Source: Pratylenchus scribneri
Lineage: Eukaryota > Nematoda > Chromadorea > Rhabditida > Pratylenchidae
Assembly: GCA_030063045.1 (NCBI GenBank)
Contig: JAQSEB010000188.1
Coordinates: 310,001-374,000, forward strand
Direction of reading: 5' to 3'
DNA: 64,000 bases
This document shows positions 10,683-21,869 of this stretch, one piece after another. The notes under the pieces were generated by a model, which was not told the origin of the DNA, made no database searches, and saw only the letters and a list, made by a program, of their open reading frames with translations. The position numbers were made by a program, and so were the translations under genes. Every line of letters begins with the position of its first letter. The first letter of the stretch is position 1.

Positions 10683-10998
10683 CAACTAATTTCATATTAT
10701 ATTAATTTTCTTCAACTTCTTTTACGGCTAAAAATAATATCAATGATTTATATGAAAATATAACTTGATTGAAAATAAATTTAATTGTTTATTAAGTAGA
10801 ATTATTTTTTACTAAAAATGGCATTTTATGTTCAAAATGCATTTTAAGCAAGCCAAATTGAGCTCATGGCAAGCGAAATTCATACATATTAATTATCCTT
10901 GCAACTAATTTCATACTATATTAATTTTTCAACTTCTTTTACGACTAAAAATAATATCAATGATTATATGAGAATATAACTTGATTGAAAATACAATT
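10683..10998. repeat. ~217 bp repeat, continuation after the insertion
   Basis: Matches 1271-1590 closely. It is the right half of the repeat block split by the retrotransposon. Confidence 0.85.
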
Positions 10999-12049
10999 GT
11001 GACTAAACGCTAAAGCCCTTGGCTATAATCTGCCTCATCAAAACTGAAAATGATATATTTTTGTTTTTTCAATAGGTGGGTACTGGGCAAATTATTAAAG
11101 CGAGTTTAAAAGTATGAAAACATTGAAAAACTTTTTATTCAGCAAAATTAAAATTAAAAATTTTTGATTTTAATTACTTAGAAAAAATTTTCAGAATTTA
11201 TTGCTATCTTTATCGTTTTATCGCATTTATCGAGTTTTTGGCCATTTTTTTATCGTATCGCTATCGTCATCGCATTTTTATCCATACAATCGCCTATCGT
11301 TTTTTTTCGATTTTGCCCAGATCTGCTGATGGGCAGTGAAGAGTTGTGAGCCGCGAGCCGCCTGTTTGAATCGCTCGCTTATCGGGCGTACGTGATGTGT
11401 ATACAGAGTATAATGTACAGTGTAACAGCAATCAGAATGATGGGAAGCCATTCATCGATGTTCCCCATTTTCCACAACTCTGTCAGATCTGGCTTGGGGT
11501 GTCAGAATCACCCCGGACTCCGGTCCAAATCAAAATACAGGTTTAAGCCGATCATAAATTATCACAAACGTGCCTCGCTTTCCGGTGAAGCAGGCGATCG
11601 ACCCAAATTTTTTTAATGTAATCATATTTCCTACATTACATGGAAAATAAAAAACGAATGTGGTTTAATTTAAATTAAATTTTAGTGGATTCTTTATTTC
11701 GAATGAATTCTCCATTGTTTCCCACTACTGATTGATTTTTTAGGCGAATTAAATTTAATCATATTCTTTTTTAATTCAAGATATTAATATTAAAATCAAT
11801 TTATTTTTTCTCAATTTGGTGAGTCCAAAATGTTTATAAATTTGTTCAAAAATAATTATGGAACGGTTTCATTTTTTTATGAGGGCGAATTGTAGGACAA
11901 AATAAAAAATTGGTTGATATCTTTGGTAAAATTTGACGACGGCAGCAAAAAAATTAACAGCGGAAAAAGAACGGCGAATTCCCTCAAATTTGGTTAACAT
12001 TTTCCATCGGGCATACATTCCATTTAGGGCCAAATAATTTTTGAATGTT
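10999..12049. other. Intergenic, AT-rich
   Basis: I recognise no gene. A stretch at about 11205-11310 is dense in TATCG/ATCG words. An open frame at 11392-11616 has no recognisable similarity. The sequence downstream of flp-11 (3' UTR side) is at the right edge. Confidence 0.5.
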
Positions 12050-13806
12050 TCAAAGGAATGCAAATGCGAATCCGGCGGATTGTTGCTTTTGACTATTCTC
12101 TCCATCATCAATGCCAGATGCTGTCAATCTCCTTTGTGGTGATCGGCCGAAACGGACTGAAAATAATTTTAAAATTAATTTAAATGAAATAATATTTAAA
12201 ATAATCAAAAAATTATTTTAATTATTTTAATATTTCTGTGAAAAAAAATTTAACAAATGATTTCACTGCATACCCCATTTTTCGTACTAAATCGAAAAAT
12301 TTTTTTTGAATTAAAATTTTAATATAAATATTACAATAAAAAAATTCCTTATCTATCATAATAAAAACATAAAAAGAAAATTACACATTTTTGCAATTTT
12401 TTCCTCAATCATTCGACTAAACTACAAATTTTTTAATTTATTTTCATTTTCGTACGGAAAAATTTAATTTTCTTTGAATGCGCAAAAAAAAAGGAAAAAT
12501 GAGATAAATTTGTGGTCGTTGCCAATTTCCCACTCCCCAAATCGTCACCAATAATTTTGTCTAATTCAATTGCAAACATTCTATTTGTGGGATTTTACTT
12601 TGAAATTTGTGTTTTTATTTTTTGATTTTTTCTGTTTTTGCGAGTAATTTTAATTTTATATGATTATAATTTTTTGCTGCTAAATTAATTTTTTATTTTT
12701 TAAATTAGAAAAATTTAAATTAAAAAATAATCTTAAATAATAAAAATTTTCAAAAAAAAATATTTAAATATTTTAAAAATTGGATATACAATAAAAAAAT
12801 TCACAAAATTTTTTAAATATCCTCATCAACATTTTGCCCTCATTCTCTTACCAAATGGTTGAGGCGGTGCTCCGCTGTTCCTTTTGGCACCAATGCTTCT
12901 TTGCTCTCCAACTCCATCAATTCCATTCATTGCGGCCATTTCATCATCAAATCCGACACCAATCATTGGCAATGATGGCATTGATGATCTTTTCCCGAAT
13001 CGTACCAATGCATTTCGCATTGTGGCCGAAGAGCGTTGCGAACGTGGGGAACGTCCAAAACGGATGAGGGCATTGCGCATTGTGGCAGGCAAAAATGATT
13101 GCTGCTGCGGGGATTGTTGTTGATGTGGGGCAACAATTCCACGTTTGGTGGGGTCCAACGTCAAAAATGGACTGAAATATTAAAAATTAAACTATTCAAA
13201 TTTTTGATTTAATGAAAAATTACAGTTTTTCAAATAAATAATGGTCTCAAAATTTAATTACCATTATTATCTAATGCTTTATGCTGCAAATATTGATAAT
13301 AATTTTAAAAAATCGAATAAAAAATGATTTGGAAAAATTTGGTGAATTATGAATTTTTTTCATTAAAATAGATCTTTCAGTGATAATTAATTTATTTGAT
13401 AATTTTTAAATCCTAAATAAATTGATAAATGTAATAACAAATATTTCCTCCTATTTAAGAAAAAATGTATATGTTTTAGACATAATAAAAAATTTTTATT
13501 GTTTTAATTCGTCAGCTAAAAATAATCTAAAAAATTGTTGTCTTGCTCTGACTTAGATTAACAATTTATTTGTTTAATTAATAATTTACAAATATTTTTT
13601 ATCTTGACTGACTTTTCGTCGCCATTTTCCACGGGCAATTCCCTGGGTGAGAAGCCTGCCATATCTAGCACCAACAAATTGCCTTGGTCCAATTCCGCTG
13701 CAATCGAGTAACAAAATTGACTGCTGAATGTGATTGTGGCAACCAATGCCAGCAAAATTGGGTGACAAAAAATTGACGGATGTGGGATTTGACGATGATT
13801 CGGCAT
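12050..13806 (-). CDS. flp-11: FMRFamide-like neuropeptide precursor, FLP-11 type
   Basis: Three exons on the minus strand: 13806-13613, 13171-12852, 12156-12050 (206 aa; donors GTCAGT and GTAAGA, acceptors TTTCAG; phases agree). A hydrophobic signal sequence lies at about residues 14-38. Exon 2 encodes ATMRNALIRF-G-R and SSATMRNALVRF-G-KR. Exon 2 to 3 encodes NSGAPPQPFVRF-G-R. Known C. elegans FLP-11 peptides have the same two cores (MRNALVRF and APQPFVRF), which makes the family call firm. Gly is the amidation donor and basic residues are the processing sites. The first RFamide has no dibasic site directly before it, so its mature N-terminus is unclear. FLP-11 is known as a sleep-promoting peptide of the RIS neuron in C. 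elegans; the role here is inferred. Confidence 0.93.
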
Positions 13807-16800
13807 TTTTCGAGGGTGGATATTAGAAGGATTTTATTGTTGAACACACTTGGATTGGACTAAAAATTAAATATTAATAAAAAAAATATATAAAATTTGA
13901 TATCATATTTTTGGAAATTGGTAAATTAAAAAAGGAATGTGAATTTTAAATATTTAATCATTATTATAAAATCTAAACATGGATGAGATTTAGCTGAAAA
14001 TAGCATGTAAATTTAATATTTTAATAATTTTTTCAAATTTTTAAGGTATTTATTGTTACTATTTTGGTTATGAAAATTTCGTCACAAAATTGCAATAATA
14101 ATTTTAAATAATTTTTTTTGTCAATTATAATTTTTTCCGAAAAAATATTTTTGCTAATTTTAGGAAAATAACTTAAAATATACTCATTTTGTAATTTTTT
14201 GTGACTTTATACGCAAAAAAAAATTTAAATTGAATTGAACATTGGACTTCTCAAAAATGGAAGAAAAATGTGCGAAATATGGGAAAAACAGAAAATGGGC
14301 ACAAAAATATTATTAATAAATTTAATGGGGAACACAACAAAAGGGGAATTGGAAATGACGATGAAATGTTGTGAAAGGAAAAAATCAGCAGCAGAAAAAA
14401 AGTAAAATTCAAATTTTGCAAAATTTAGGTTCCAAATTTTTGGAAATAAAAATTCAGAATTGGAAAATTGTTTTTTTTTTATAATTATGCTTAAATTTTA
14501 AAAAATAATATTTTTGTATAATTTTTGCGATTCTATGGGCATTTTGGTAAGGCACTGCCAAAATTCACAAATTTGGACTTATCCCAATAGTAAATGTTGT
14601 CCTTGTTCTTACCAAAATCGGCATAAATTGTGAATAAAATTAAGACCAATTTCATGTTAACTATTTAAAATTATCCTTCTAAAAAGGTTTTTCTTAATTA
14701 ACCAAAAAATATTTTTTAATTTGAATTCACAAATATTCGTCTTTTATAATAATAATGTATTTAATTATTAATATAATTGTAAGATTAGTACGAAAATTAT
14801 TGGAAGGGAAAGGTCTTAAAAATTTGAATAATGTTAAGAAAATTTTATGGTTCTATTTAAATATACAATTTTGGCCTCAAAATATTTGATTAAAATTAAA
14901 TTTGATTAAACTGAATTATTTGTTTTTTGCCGCCATTATTTTTAATTTTAATCGTCAATTTCATGGTAAAAGCATGAACAATAACCTAATAAGGTGGATA
15001 CGAATTTTGTACTCATATAAATTTGAGTTAAATTAAATAAAAAAGGCTGGCTCAAATGAAAAGATTGACACAATTTTTTGCATTGGCATTTTTGCTTGTA
15101 TTTGAGGAAAGAATTGCCCAATAGAAAAGCTTCTTTGGCCCTATGCAAAAAGAAACGAAAATCCGGTTGGCTCCAAGAAAGATGATATCCATGTGATTGG
15201 CCAAATGAATGAATGGATGGGGGAGGGAATTGGCCCCTCTAACTTCCGTTTCTTCCTCCAATTTTGCCATTTTAACGGCCTTCAAAAAGGTGGACGTATT
15301 TGTGGATTTAATGGCACCATCCATCGCGCGCACATTTGAGGCAAAAGCAAACAAATATTGTGAAAATGGATGATGAGATGGAATTGCGCAATTCAGAAAG
15401 CCCTAAGGCCGATTTCAGATGGCCTGAGGCCTATTTACTTTAATTTTAATCCCAAATGAATGATTTTGGAGGTAAATGGGACAAAAAAGGGTGCCCTTTG
15501 TCTATTCGCTGGAATTAATTTTAAATCAAATTTGAAAAATTTAATTTCAACTCAAATTTTTCCACTCACATTTTTACACTAAATAAGTTATTAAAATTAT
15601 TGCACATTTTATATGGGAAAATACATAATGGAGGAATGGGAATGAAAAAGGGACAATTTAGTACATTTTAGTACCTGCTCTGACCTACTGTTCTTTTCGT
15701 CATAGTTCAACAAGGTGGCAACCAATTCAGAAAAACGATATGGTATTTAAAAACCCTCAATGTTCTCCTATAAAAGTTGCTAATCTAATTTTTTAATCTA
15801 AAAAAATTTGTAAAATAGAAGGATTTTCCTCTAAAAGAATTCGGGTTTATACATGAAGATATGTAATTTCTAAAGTTAAAATTTATAAATTTAAAAAATC
15901 TAAATCAATATTGTAGAAGGCACTTTGGGATTTTCATTGTTTTATTGGACAAAAAATGATGGAACAAATCACCACTAGAGCAAATGCCTTTAAATTTTAA
16001 TTTTCAAATTTTTAAAAAATTAAATGGGGTTTTTAATTTTGAAATTTTATTTTTATATTCCATAATTTTCTACTCAAATAGAGTAGATTGAATAAAAAAT
16101 TTCAGCCAGAAAAATATAAAATGCCCATGTCATTGTTTGGCTTTCGAAAGGCCAAAATTAGAACAATATATCCTATTTTTTGATTATTAAATTTGTACGA
16201 ATTTATTTTGCTGGGAGCAACACATTTTGGTATTGATGCCATTCAAAAATAATTTATTCAATTTACTATTTTTTGGTTAATTTAATAAATTCCAATAATG
16301 AAGTCAAATTGAATATTTAAGGGAAAAATAAATGGCGGCAAAAATAATAAATTAATTATTATTATTAAATTGGCAATTGCCCAAAAAATTGTTTGGAATT
16401 TTTTTGGTACCATTGATCAAAAAATAAATTGACTATTTATATTTATTGCTACTTTTATATTATTGGTACCAAAAGGAAAATGCTAAATTTAAAATTATCC
16501 CTTTTTGGCCGAAATTAATCTCTATTGTGTCCAAATAAATTTTAAAAATAAACAAATTTTTATTTTATTGAAAGTAATTTATTTTTAGTCAAAATTATAT
16601 TTTCTTAAAATTATTTTAAATATTCAAATTAGTAATTAAATTATTTGTTTTTTAAAATATTATTTTTAATGGAAAAAAAATATTCGAAAACAAATAAAAT
16701 GATTGAAAAATATTAATAGCTAATACTTAAGGATTTTTGAGCTTTTGTTTCAATTATAGAATGAATGGTGAAGACTGAGGAGGGAGGATGTTTGCAATAA

Positions 16801-18641
16801 AATTGTTAATATTTGAAATGGATGAATGAGAATGTTGGCATTTTCGTTCAAAAGCAATTTTTAATATTCCAATTTTAAACCACCATAAATTTACCCTGAA
16901 GCAATTTTGCTAAAATGAGCAATCTACTGTTGCGTTTTTTATTAAAAAAATTTTTGGTTGAGAATATTTGTGCCACAGGGAATAATAATAACAAATATTT
17001 GTGCATTTTCCATTTTCATCATCATCATTATTTGTGGATTCCATCACCAAATTTTGTGCAGAAAATCGCCTCAGGCAATGAAAAGGAAGCTGCAGAACAA
17101 AGTCAATTTGGACGATGATTTAAGGCTTTAAGAATTAATTTTAATATTTTTAAAGAATATTGGATGAAATAATTAATAGAGAATAAAAATGGATTGGCTT
17201 AAAATTCGTATAAATACGGTATTAACAGAAATTGAGGAAAATTATTGACAATTGTATGGTTGAGGCTTTTTTTTGATTAGAAAAATCTAAGAAATATTGC
17301 CAAATGCCTAAGAAATCATCAAATAATTTGAGTTCAATGATTAGAATAATATTTCCAAATATTTTGGGAAATTATTCAAAAATTCCATCACTAAAGGGAA
17401 TTAAGTGATTATTAAAAGTCTCAATTGAATTGAAAAGAATAAATTTATTAATTCATAACTTTATATTTTTAAAGCTCAAATTTTATGTGCTAATAATACG
17501 CAGTTTCGAAAACAGTAATATGTTTAGTGATTAGAGATAAAATTATAAATTCTGCGAAGTAATTGGACGACGATCGATGAGGCAAATTTATACGAAGCAG
17601 TTTCTTTACTATTTTAGATGTTTTTTCCTATTCAAATATTCTTTGAAAATATAATTAAAAATTATATAAATGATCAGAAATAATTTAATTAGGCTGAACA
17701 ATACATAATTTGAACTCTTTCTTGGACCGAAATTGTCCCAATCGATAATGGGAAAAATTTTTTTATTTAAAATTGTATAAAATTAAATTTCACTCATATC
17801 AGATGGACATTGACCGTGATGGGTTGATCAACAGTTGGCGAGAGGACGACATGAAAATGAGCATTTTATGGGGGGAGCAATGAATTGGCCGGATGAATGA
17901 AATTAAGAAAAAGCTGACGATTAAATTCACCTTGATTTATTTTTTAGATTTATAATTTTATCAAAAATTTGGTGTCCATCGTCAGTCATAAAATGATAAA
18001 TTCCCAATAATCAAAATAATATAAAACTATAATTAGATTGGCACATACCCACTAAATTTTCATGTTGAAATATTGCCAATTGAGCACATAAAACTTTTTA
18101 GCCAAATTATGATGGTCCATTATGATTCCTATTAGTATATTAAACCAAGCATTAATCTAAATCTAACATTGAATCTAATCCCCCCCAAATATTTTGCTAT
18201 GGATAATTAATTATAGTACTCAAAAATGATTAATAGAAATGAAAGATTTATGCGTAAAAATAAATGTGATTTTATGGTAAAATTAAGGTTTTCTCAACTT
18301 TTCAAAACTTTCAACAAGAAATATCCCTCTTCAAATTCAAAAATTATTCCATCTATTCAATTAAACAAAACATTTTATCGTGGTGCAATCAATCGATTTA
18401 TTACTACAAAATTACATTTCTTTATATTAAAATTTTATTTTGGAATGAATAAGTGAAATCCATAAAATTTAAAAAAAATGTTTTATATAAAATATGAATT
18501 TGCCGATTTCCTCCATTCATCAAATGTCAAATCATCCATTGTCAATTCTTCTCAAATATTGGCTCAAAAAAGCAAAAATTGGATGTTCTTAAAAATGATA
18601 AAAAGGAAGAAAATCCGCTGTAAGCAAAGTGATCGATCATC
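13807..18641. other. Gene-poor AT-rich interval
   Basis: Long A/T runs and no gene I can assemble. Weak candidates: a minus-strand open frame at 15354-15052 with a GT donor-like site (GTTAGA) after about 35 codons, and a plus-strand acceptor-preceded frame at 17802-17883. A palindromic dispersed repeat lies at about 14525-14655. Open frames at 16915-17118, 18226-18456 and 18478-18717 look like chance. Confidence 0.5.
14525..14655. repeat. Dispersed palindromic repeat (TTTTGGTAAGG family)
   Basis: TTTTGGTAAGGCACTGCC is followed by a spacer and then CTTACCAAAATCGGCA. Same family as copies at about 24330, 36635, 43500, 44090, 46045 and 53090. Confidence 0.55.
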
Positions 18642-18646
18642 GCCTA
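18642..18646. repeat. Target-site duplication GCCTA (left)
   Basis: GCCTA flanks the LTR element on both sides (also 21502-21506). Confidence 0.85.
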
Positions 18647-19214
18647 TGTCGGGGTTTGGCCCTTTCCGATTTCGGTTGAAATTTGTTTTCGCTGGTTTCA
18701 ACCAATCCCAAAATTGACCAATGAAAACTCAATTAGTTGCAGGAATTGTTTTGGCTGTTCCTCAACTAATCCACAAATTGCCAAAATTTGAGTTGGGGTT
18801 AATAGCCTTCCGGCGATTTCCCAGATCAATTTCACAATTATTCACAGAGAATTTATTTTCTCAAAGTTTTATTTTTGCTTGGTTTTTCAATATAAAGTGA
18901 AAAATGAACATCGGGAATGGATAGGATGGACAATTTCCTCATAGATAAGCATCTAAAGCGAATTGTGGGAAAAAGGCGGTACAAACAATTTGCAAATTAT
19001 GAATTGATTGATTGGAAAATGAAATAAAATAATGAATAAAAATTAATAAATTTTTGATTTAAAATATTTAAATTAATCATTTTCCAAAATTCAAATCCAT
19101 TCATTTCGCCCTTTTTCTCTCATTAGCCAATTCCGACTTTTGTCCATTTCCATTCTCTCGGCTCCAATATTCGCGCATTTTTGCTTAGATGTATAAAGTT
19201 GCCGATCCGCAACA
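18647..19214 (-). repeat. 3' LTR (element orientation) of the 2.9 kb element
   Basis: 568 bp, TGTCGGGGTTTGG to GATCCGCAACA on the plus strand. No difference from the other LTR found by eye. Confidence 0.93.
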
Positions 19215-20854
19215 CTCCCCTTAGAAAAGAAGCTTTCTAAAAGTTGCCGATCCGCAACACTCCCCTTAAAGAAAATGAAAACTAAAACTAAAAGTCGCCG
19301 ATCCGCGACACTCCCCTTAAAGAAGAAAGCTAAAACAAAAAATCGCCGAACCGCGATACTCTCCTTAAATAAAATGCCTTCTGAAACTCTTCGATCCACG
19401 AAAATCTCCTTAAAGAAAATGCTTTCCAATTTGATTTCTAGATCCAGCTTTTCAGCGAATTTTTTCTTAACTCTTTTCCGTTTCCAATGCCATAATTTCC
19501 GACATAAATATAGAGATGTTCGAAAACCACATTGCTTTTCTAATATTACAAAATACTCAAAATTGCTTAACAATCCATGGCGAGTCCAATAAAGGCTTTT
19601 CATATTTGACCATTTTCTCTTATTTTGAATTAGCTTAATCAAATTTTGCAGTTCTATCTTTTTCAATTCTAATTTAATTAATGTTCTTAATTTATTTGGA
19701 TCAAAATTTGTAGTAGCGTGTGGCCTGATTCCGCTAATGCTTTTTGTGTCAATTGTCTTAAAACTAAGAAGTCTAAAAATTTTATCCTTGGTTGTGTTAA
19801 ATGTTGAGTCTAAAATCCCCACAAAGTCCTTTAAAATAAAATCATTAGTAGGTTTCATTAATTCTGCAGAACTTTGCCTCAATTTCCTATTTGGCATGTC
19901 AGTTTTCCTATAAATTTCGTAAACTTTCTCTAAATATTCTAACTCATTTTTATTAATTTCATTGTCCTTTTCTTTAACATCTTCGAAATTTTCTAACTCA
20001 AATTTACTAACTTCACTGTCCTTTTCTTTGATTTTTTCTAAAGTTTCTAGCTCATTTTGGTTATTTTTATTATCCTTTTCTTTAACTTTTACGAAATTTT
20101 CTAACTCATCTGGATTATAATTATTTTCCTTTTCTTGCCCAAAATTCAAATTATCCATATATTCGTCTTCATTAAATTCTATAGTTAATTTTTCTCTAAA
20201 TTCCAATTTAGTCTTAATTTTTTCAATTCTTTTTTCTAAAGAGTCCCTTGAGCCTACTAACGGTAAGTTTTCTAGTTGGTTCGCTAATTCTTCCCATGCA
20301 AATTCTTCTGCTGGATCAAAATTAATATCCAAATCTGCCTTTTCTTCTAGCTCATACTCACTAGAATAAGTATTTTCTAAATCCAAGCTAATTAATTGTC
20401 GACTATCGACCCTCCCCTCGAGGAAATTTAACTTTCTCTTGTCTCTTATATTGTCATTCGGCTCAATCAAAATTTCTGGAAGGATTTCTAATCTAATTTC
20501 TAAAGATTCTTTTTGCTTAAGCCATTCTCTTCTTTTTGTTCCTAAATCCCTTAATTTCTTTCCTGCTTTAAATTCTGTCAAAAATTTGCCCAAGTTGTTT
20601 TGCATTTCTAATTTTCGTACTTTTGGTAAATTAAATTTTCTAATCCCTTTTTCCGTTCTCCAGATTTTCTTTTTAATTTCGTATTCTAAATCTTCCATTT
20701 CCTTAATCATATTCTTAATTTTATTATATTGCCGTTTTAATTGCGAAGTTGAAGCCTTTTCCGCTAAATCTGGTGGGATTGGTTCTTCGCAAATTTCCTC
20801 CAATTCCATTAGCAAGCCTCTAATTATTTCCTTTGCCAGTAGATTATAATCCAT
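19091..20854 (-). CDS. Charged coiled-coil-like protein of the LTR element
   Basis: 587 residues from the ATG at 20854. The same frame is open back to an ATG at 21019 inside the 5' LTR (642 residues), but that start would translate through the primer-binding site, so I prefer 20854. The protein is very rich in K, E, L and N. The middle (about residues 245-325) has four imperfect ~20-residue repeats built on ELE-x-x-x-x-VKEKD. The C-terminal part repeats KGSVADRQL/KGSVADRRL, encoded by the reiterated polypurine/LTR edge, and the frame ends inside the 3' LTR. No zinc knuckle, protease or polymerase motif. It could be a divergent Gag or an element-specific structural protein; I do not recognise the family. 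Confidence 0.6.
   Translation of the reverse strand: MDYNLLAKEIIRGLLMELEEICEEPIPPDLAEKASTSQLKRQYNKIKNMIKEMEDLEYEIKKKIWRTEKGIRKFNLPKVRKLEMQNNLGKFLTEFKAGKKLRDLGTKRREWLKQKESLEIRLEILPEILIEPNDNIRDKRKLNFLEGRVDSRQLISLDLENTYSSEYELEEKADLDINFDPAEEFAWEELANQLENLPLVGSRDSLEKRIEKIKTKLEFREKLTIEFNEDEYMDNLNFGQEKENNYNPDELENFVKVKEKDNKNNQNELETLEKIKEKDSEVSKFELENFEDVKEKDNEINKNELEYLEKVYEIYRKTDMPNRKLRQSSAELMKPTNDFILKDFVGILDSTFNTTKDKIFRLLSFKTIDTKSISGIRPHATTNFDPNKLRTLIKLELKKIELQNLIKLIQNKRKWSNMKSLYWTRHGLLSNFEYFVILEKQCGFRTSLYLCRKLWHWKRKRVKKKFAEKLDLEIKLESIFFKEIFVDRRVSEGILFKESIAVRRFFVLAFFFKGSVADRRLLVLVFIFFKGSVADRQLLESFFSKGSVADRQLYTSKQKCANIGAERMEMDKSRNWLMREKGRNEWI
19201..19370 (-). repeat. Reiterated PPT/LTR-edge repeats
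   Basis: GCCGATCCGCAACACTCCCC occurs at the true LTR edge (19201) and again, with decreasing fidelity, at about 19246, 19296 and 19344 (spacing about 45-50 bp). In element sense each copy reads polypurine AAGGGGAG joined to the first bases of the LTR. Confidence 0.8.
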
Positions 20855-20913
20855 CTGTTGAAATTTTTCTTTAAAAATTTCCCAAAACTTCGCCTGTTGC
20901 AGGATCGTGCGTG

Positions 20914-20931
20914 CAATGCGAAGGGTCGCCA
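20914..20931 (-). other. Primer-binding site of the 2.9 kb element
   Basis: Minus-strand TGGCGACCCTTCGCATTG, two bases after the 5' LTR. TGGCGACC is the usual start of PBSs that pair with tRNA-Arg in some insect Gypsy-type elements; the tRNA identity here is inferred. Confidence 0.65.
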
Positions 20932-20933
20932 CT

Positions 20934-21501
20934 TGTCGGGGTTTGGCCCTTTCCGATTTCGGTTGAAATTTGTTTTCGCTGGTTTCAACCAATCCCAAAA
21001 TTGACCAATGAAAACTCAATTAGTTGCAGGAATTGTTTTGGCTGTTCCTCAACTAATCCACAAATTGCCAAAATTTGAGTTGGGGTTAATAGCCTTCCGG
21101 CGATTTCCCAGATCAATTTCACAATTATTCACAGAGAATTTATTTTCTCAAAGTTTTATTTTTGCTTGGTTTTTCAATATAAAGTGAAAAATGAACATCG
21201 GGAATGGATAGGATGGACAATTTCCTCATAGATAAGCATCTAAAGCGAATTGTGGGAAAAAGGCGGTACAAACAATTTGCAAATTATGAATTGATTGATT
21301 GGAAAATGAAATAAAATAATGAATAAAAATTAATAAATTTTTGATTTAAAATATTTAAATTAATCATTTTCCAAAATTCAAATCCATTCATTTCGCCCTT
21401 TTTCTCTCATTAGCCAATTCCGACTTTTGTCCATTTCCATTCTCTCGGCTCCAATATTCGCGCATTTTTGCTTAGATGTATAAAGTTGCCGATCCGCAAC
21501 A
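20934..21501 (-). repeat. 5' LTR (element orientation) of the 2.9 kb element
   Basis: 568 bp, seemingly identical to 18647-19214. Followed by GCCTA. Confidence 0.93.
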
Positions 21502-21869
21502 GCCTATAAATTCGTAATATATATTGGATTTTTAACAAAAATAGCAAATAGCTTTCTACATTCAATATTAATTAGGGTCCCAGAAAATTATATTTTATTT
21601 TTAAAAAATTGTTTCCGGGAATTTTTGAAGATGCTAAACGCGAATCTGGCAATTATTTTGGCTTATTTTACAATTTTGTTACGATAATGTCGAATTTTAT
21701 TAAGAAAATTTTTGAAAATTTATCTACTCTCCTAGTTACTCGATTTTTCTTAATTTGATAAAAGTTCATTTAAAATTCCCCATAGAGTATTTCTATCCCA
21801 AAATAAGATCCAACTTTTCGATAGAATGATATTGAAATTTTTAATCAAAATTTTGAAAATTTTTTTAAT

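Larger units (their letters stand above)
18647..21501 (-). mobile_element. Young non-autonomous LTR retrotransposon
   Basis: Two direct 568 bp LTRs (18647-19214 and 20934-21501) look identical, start TG and end CA, and are flanked by GCCTA. On the minus strand the order is 5' LTR, a 2 nt spacer, a PBS starting TGGCGACCC, one long ORF, a polypurine tract AAGGGGAG and the 3' LTR. The internal part is only 1719 bp, with no reverse transcriptase, integrase or protease motif, so mobilisation would need enzymes from another element. Identical LTRs imply a very recent insertion. Confidence 0.93.

Noticed and set aside
12826..13164. Single-exon version of the flp-11 frame ending RMRAKC
   Set aside because: It reads into intron 2; the spliced form restores the conserved PQPFVRF-G peptide (retention is kept as a finding).
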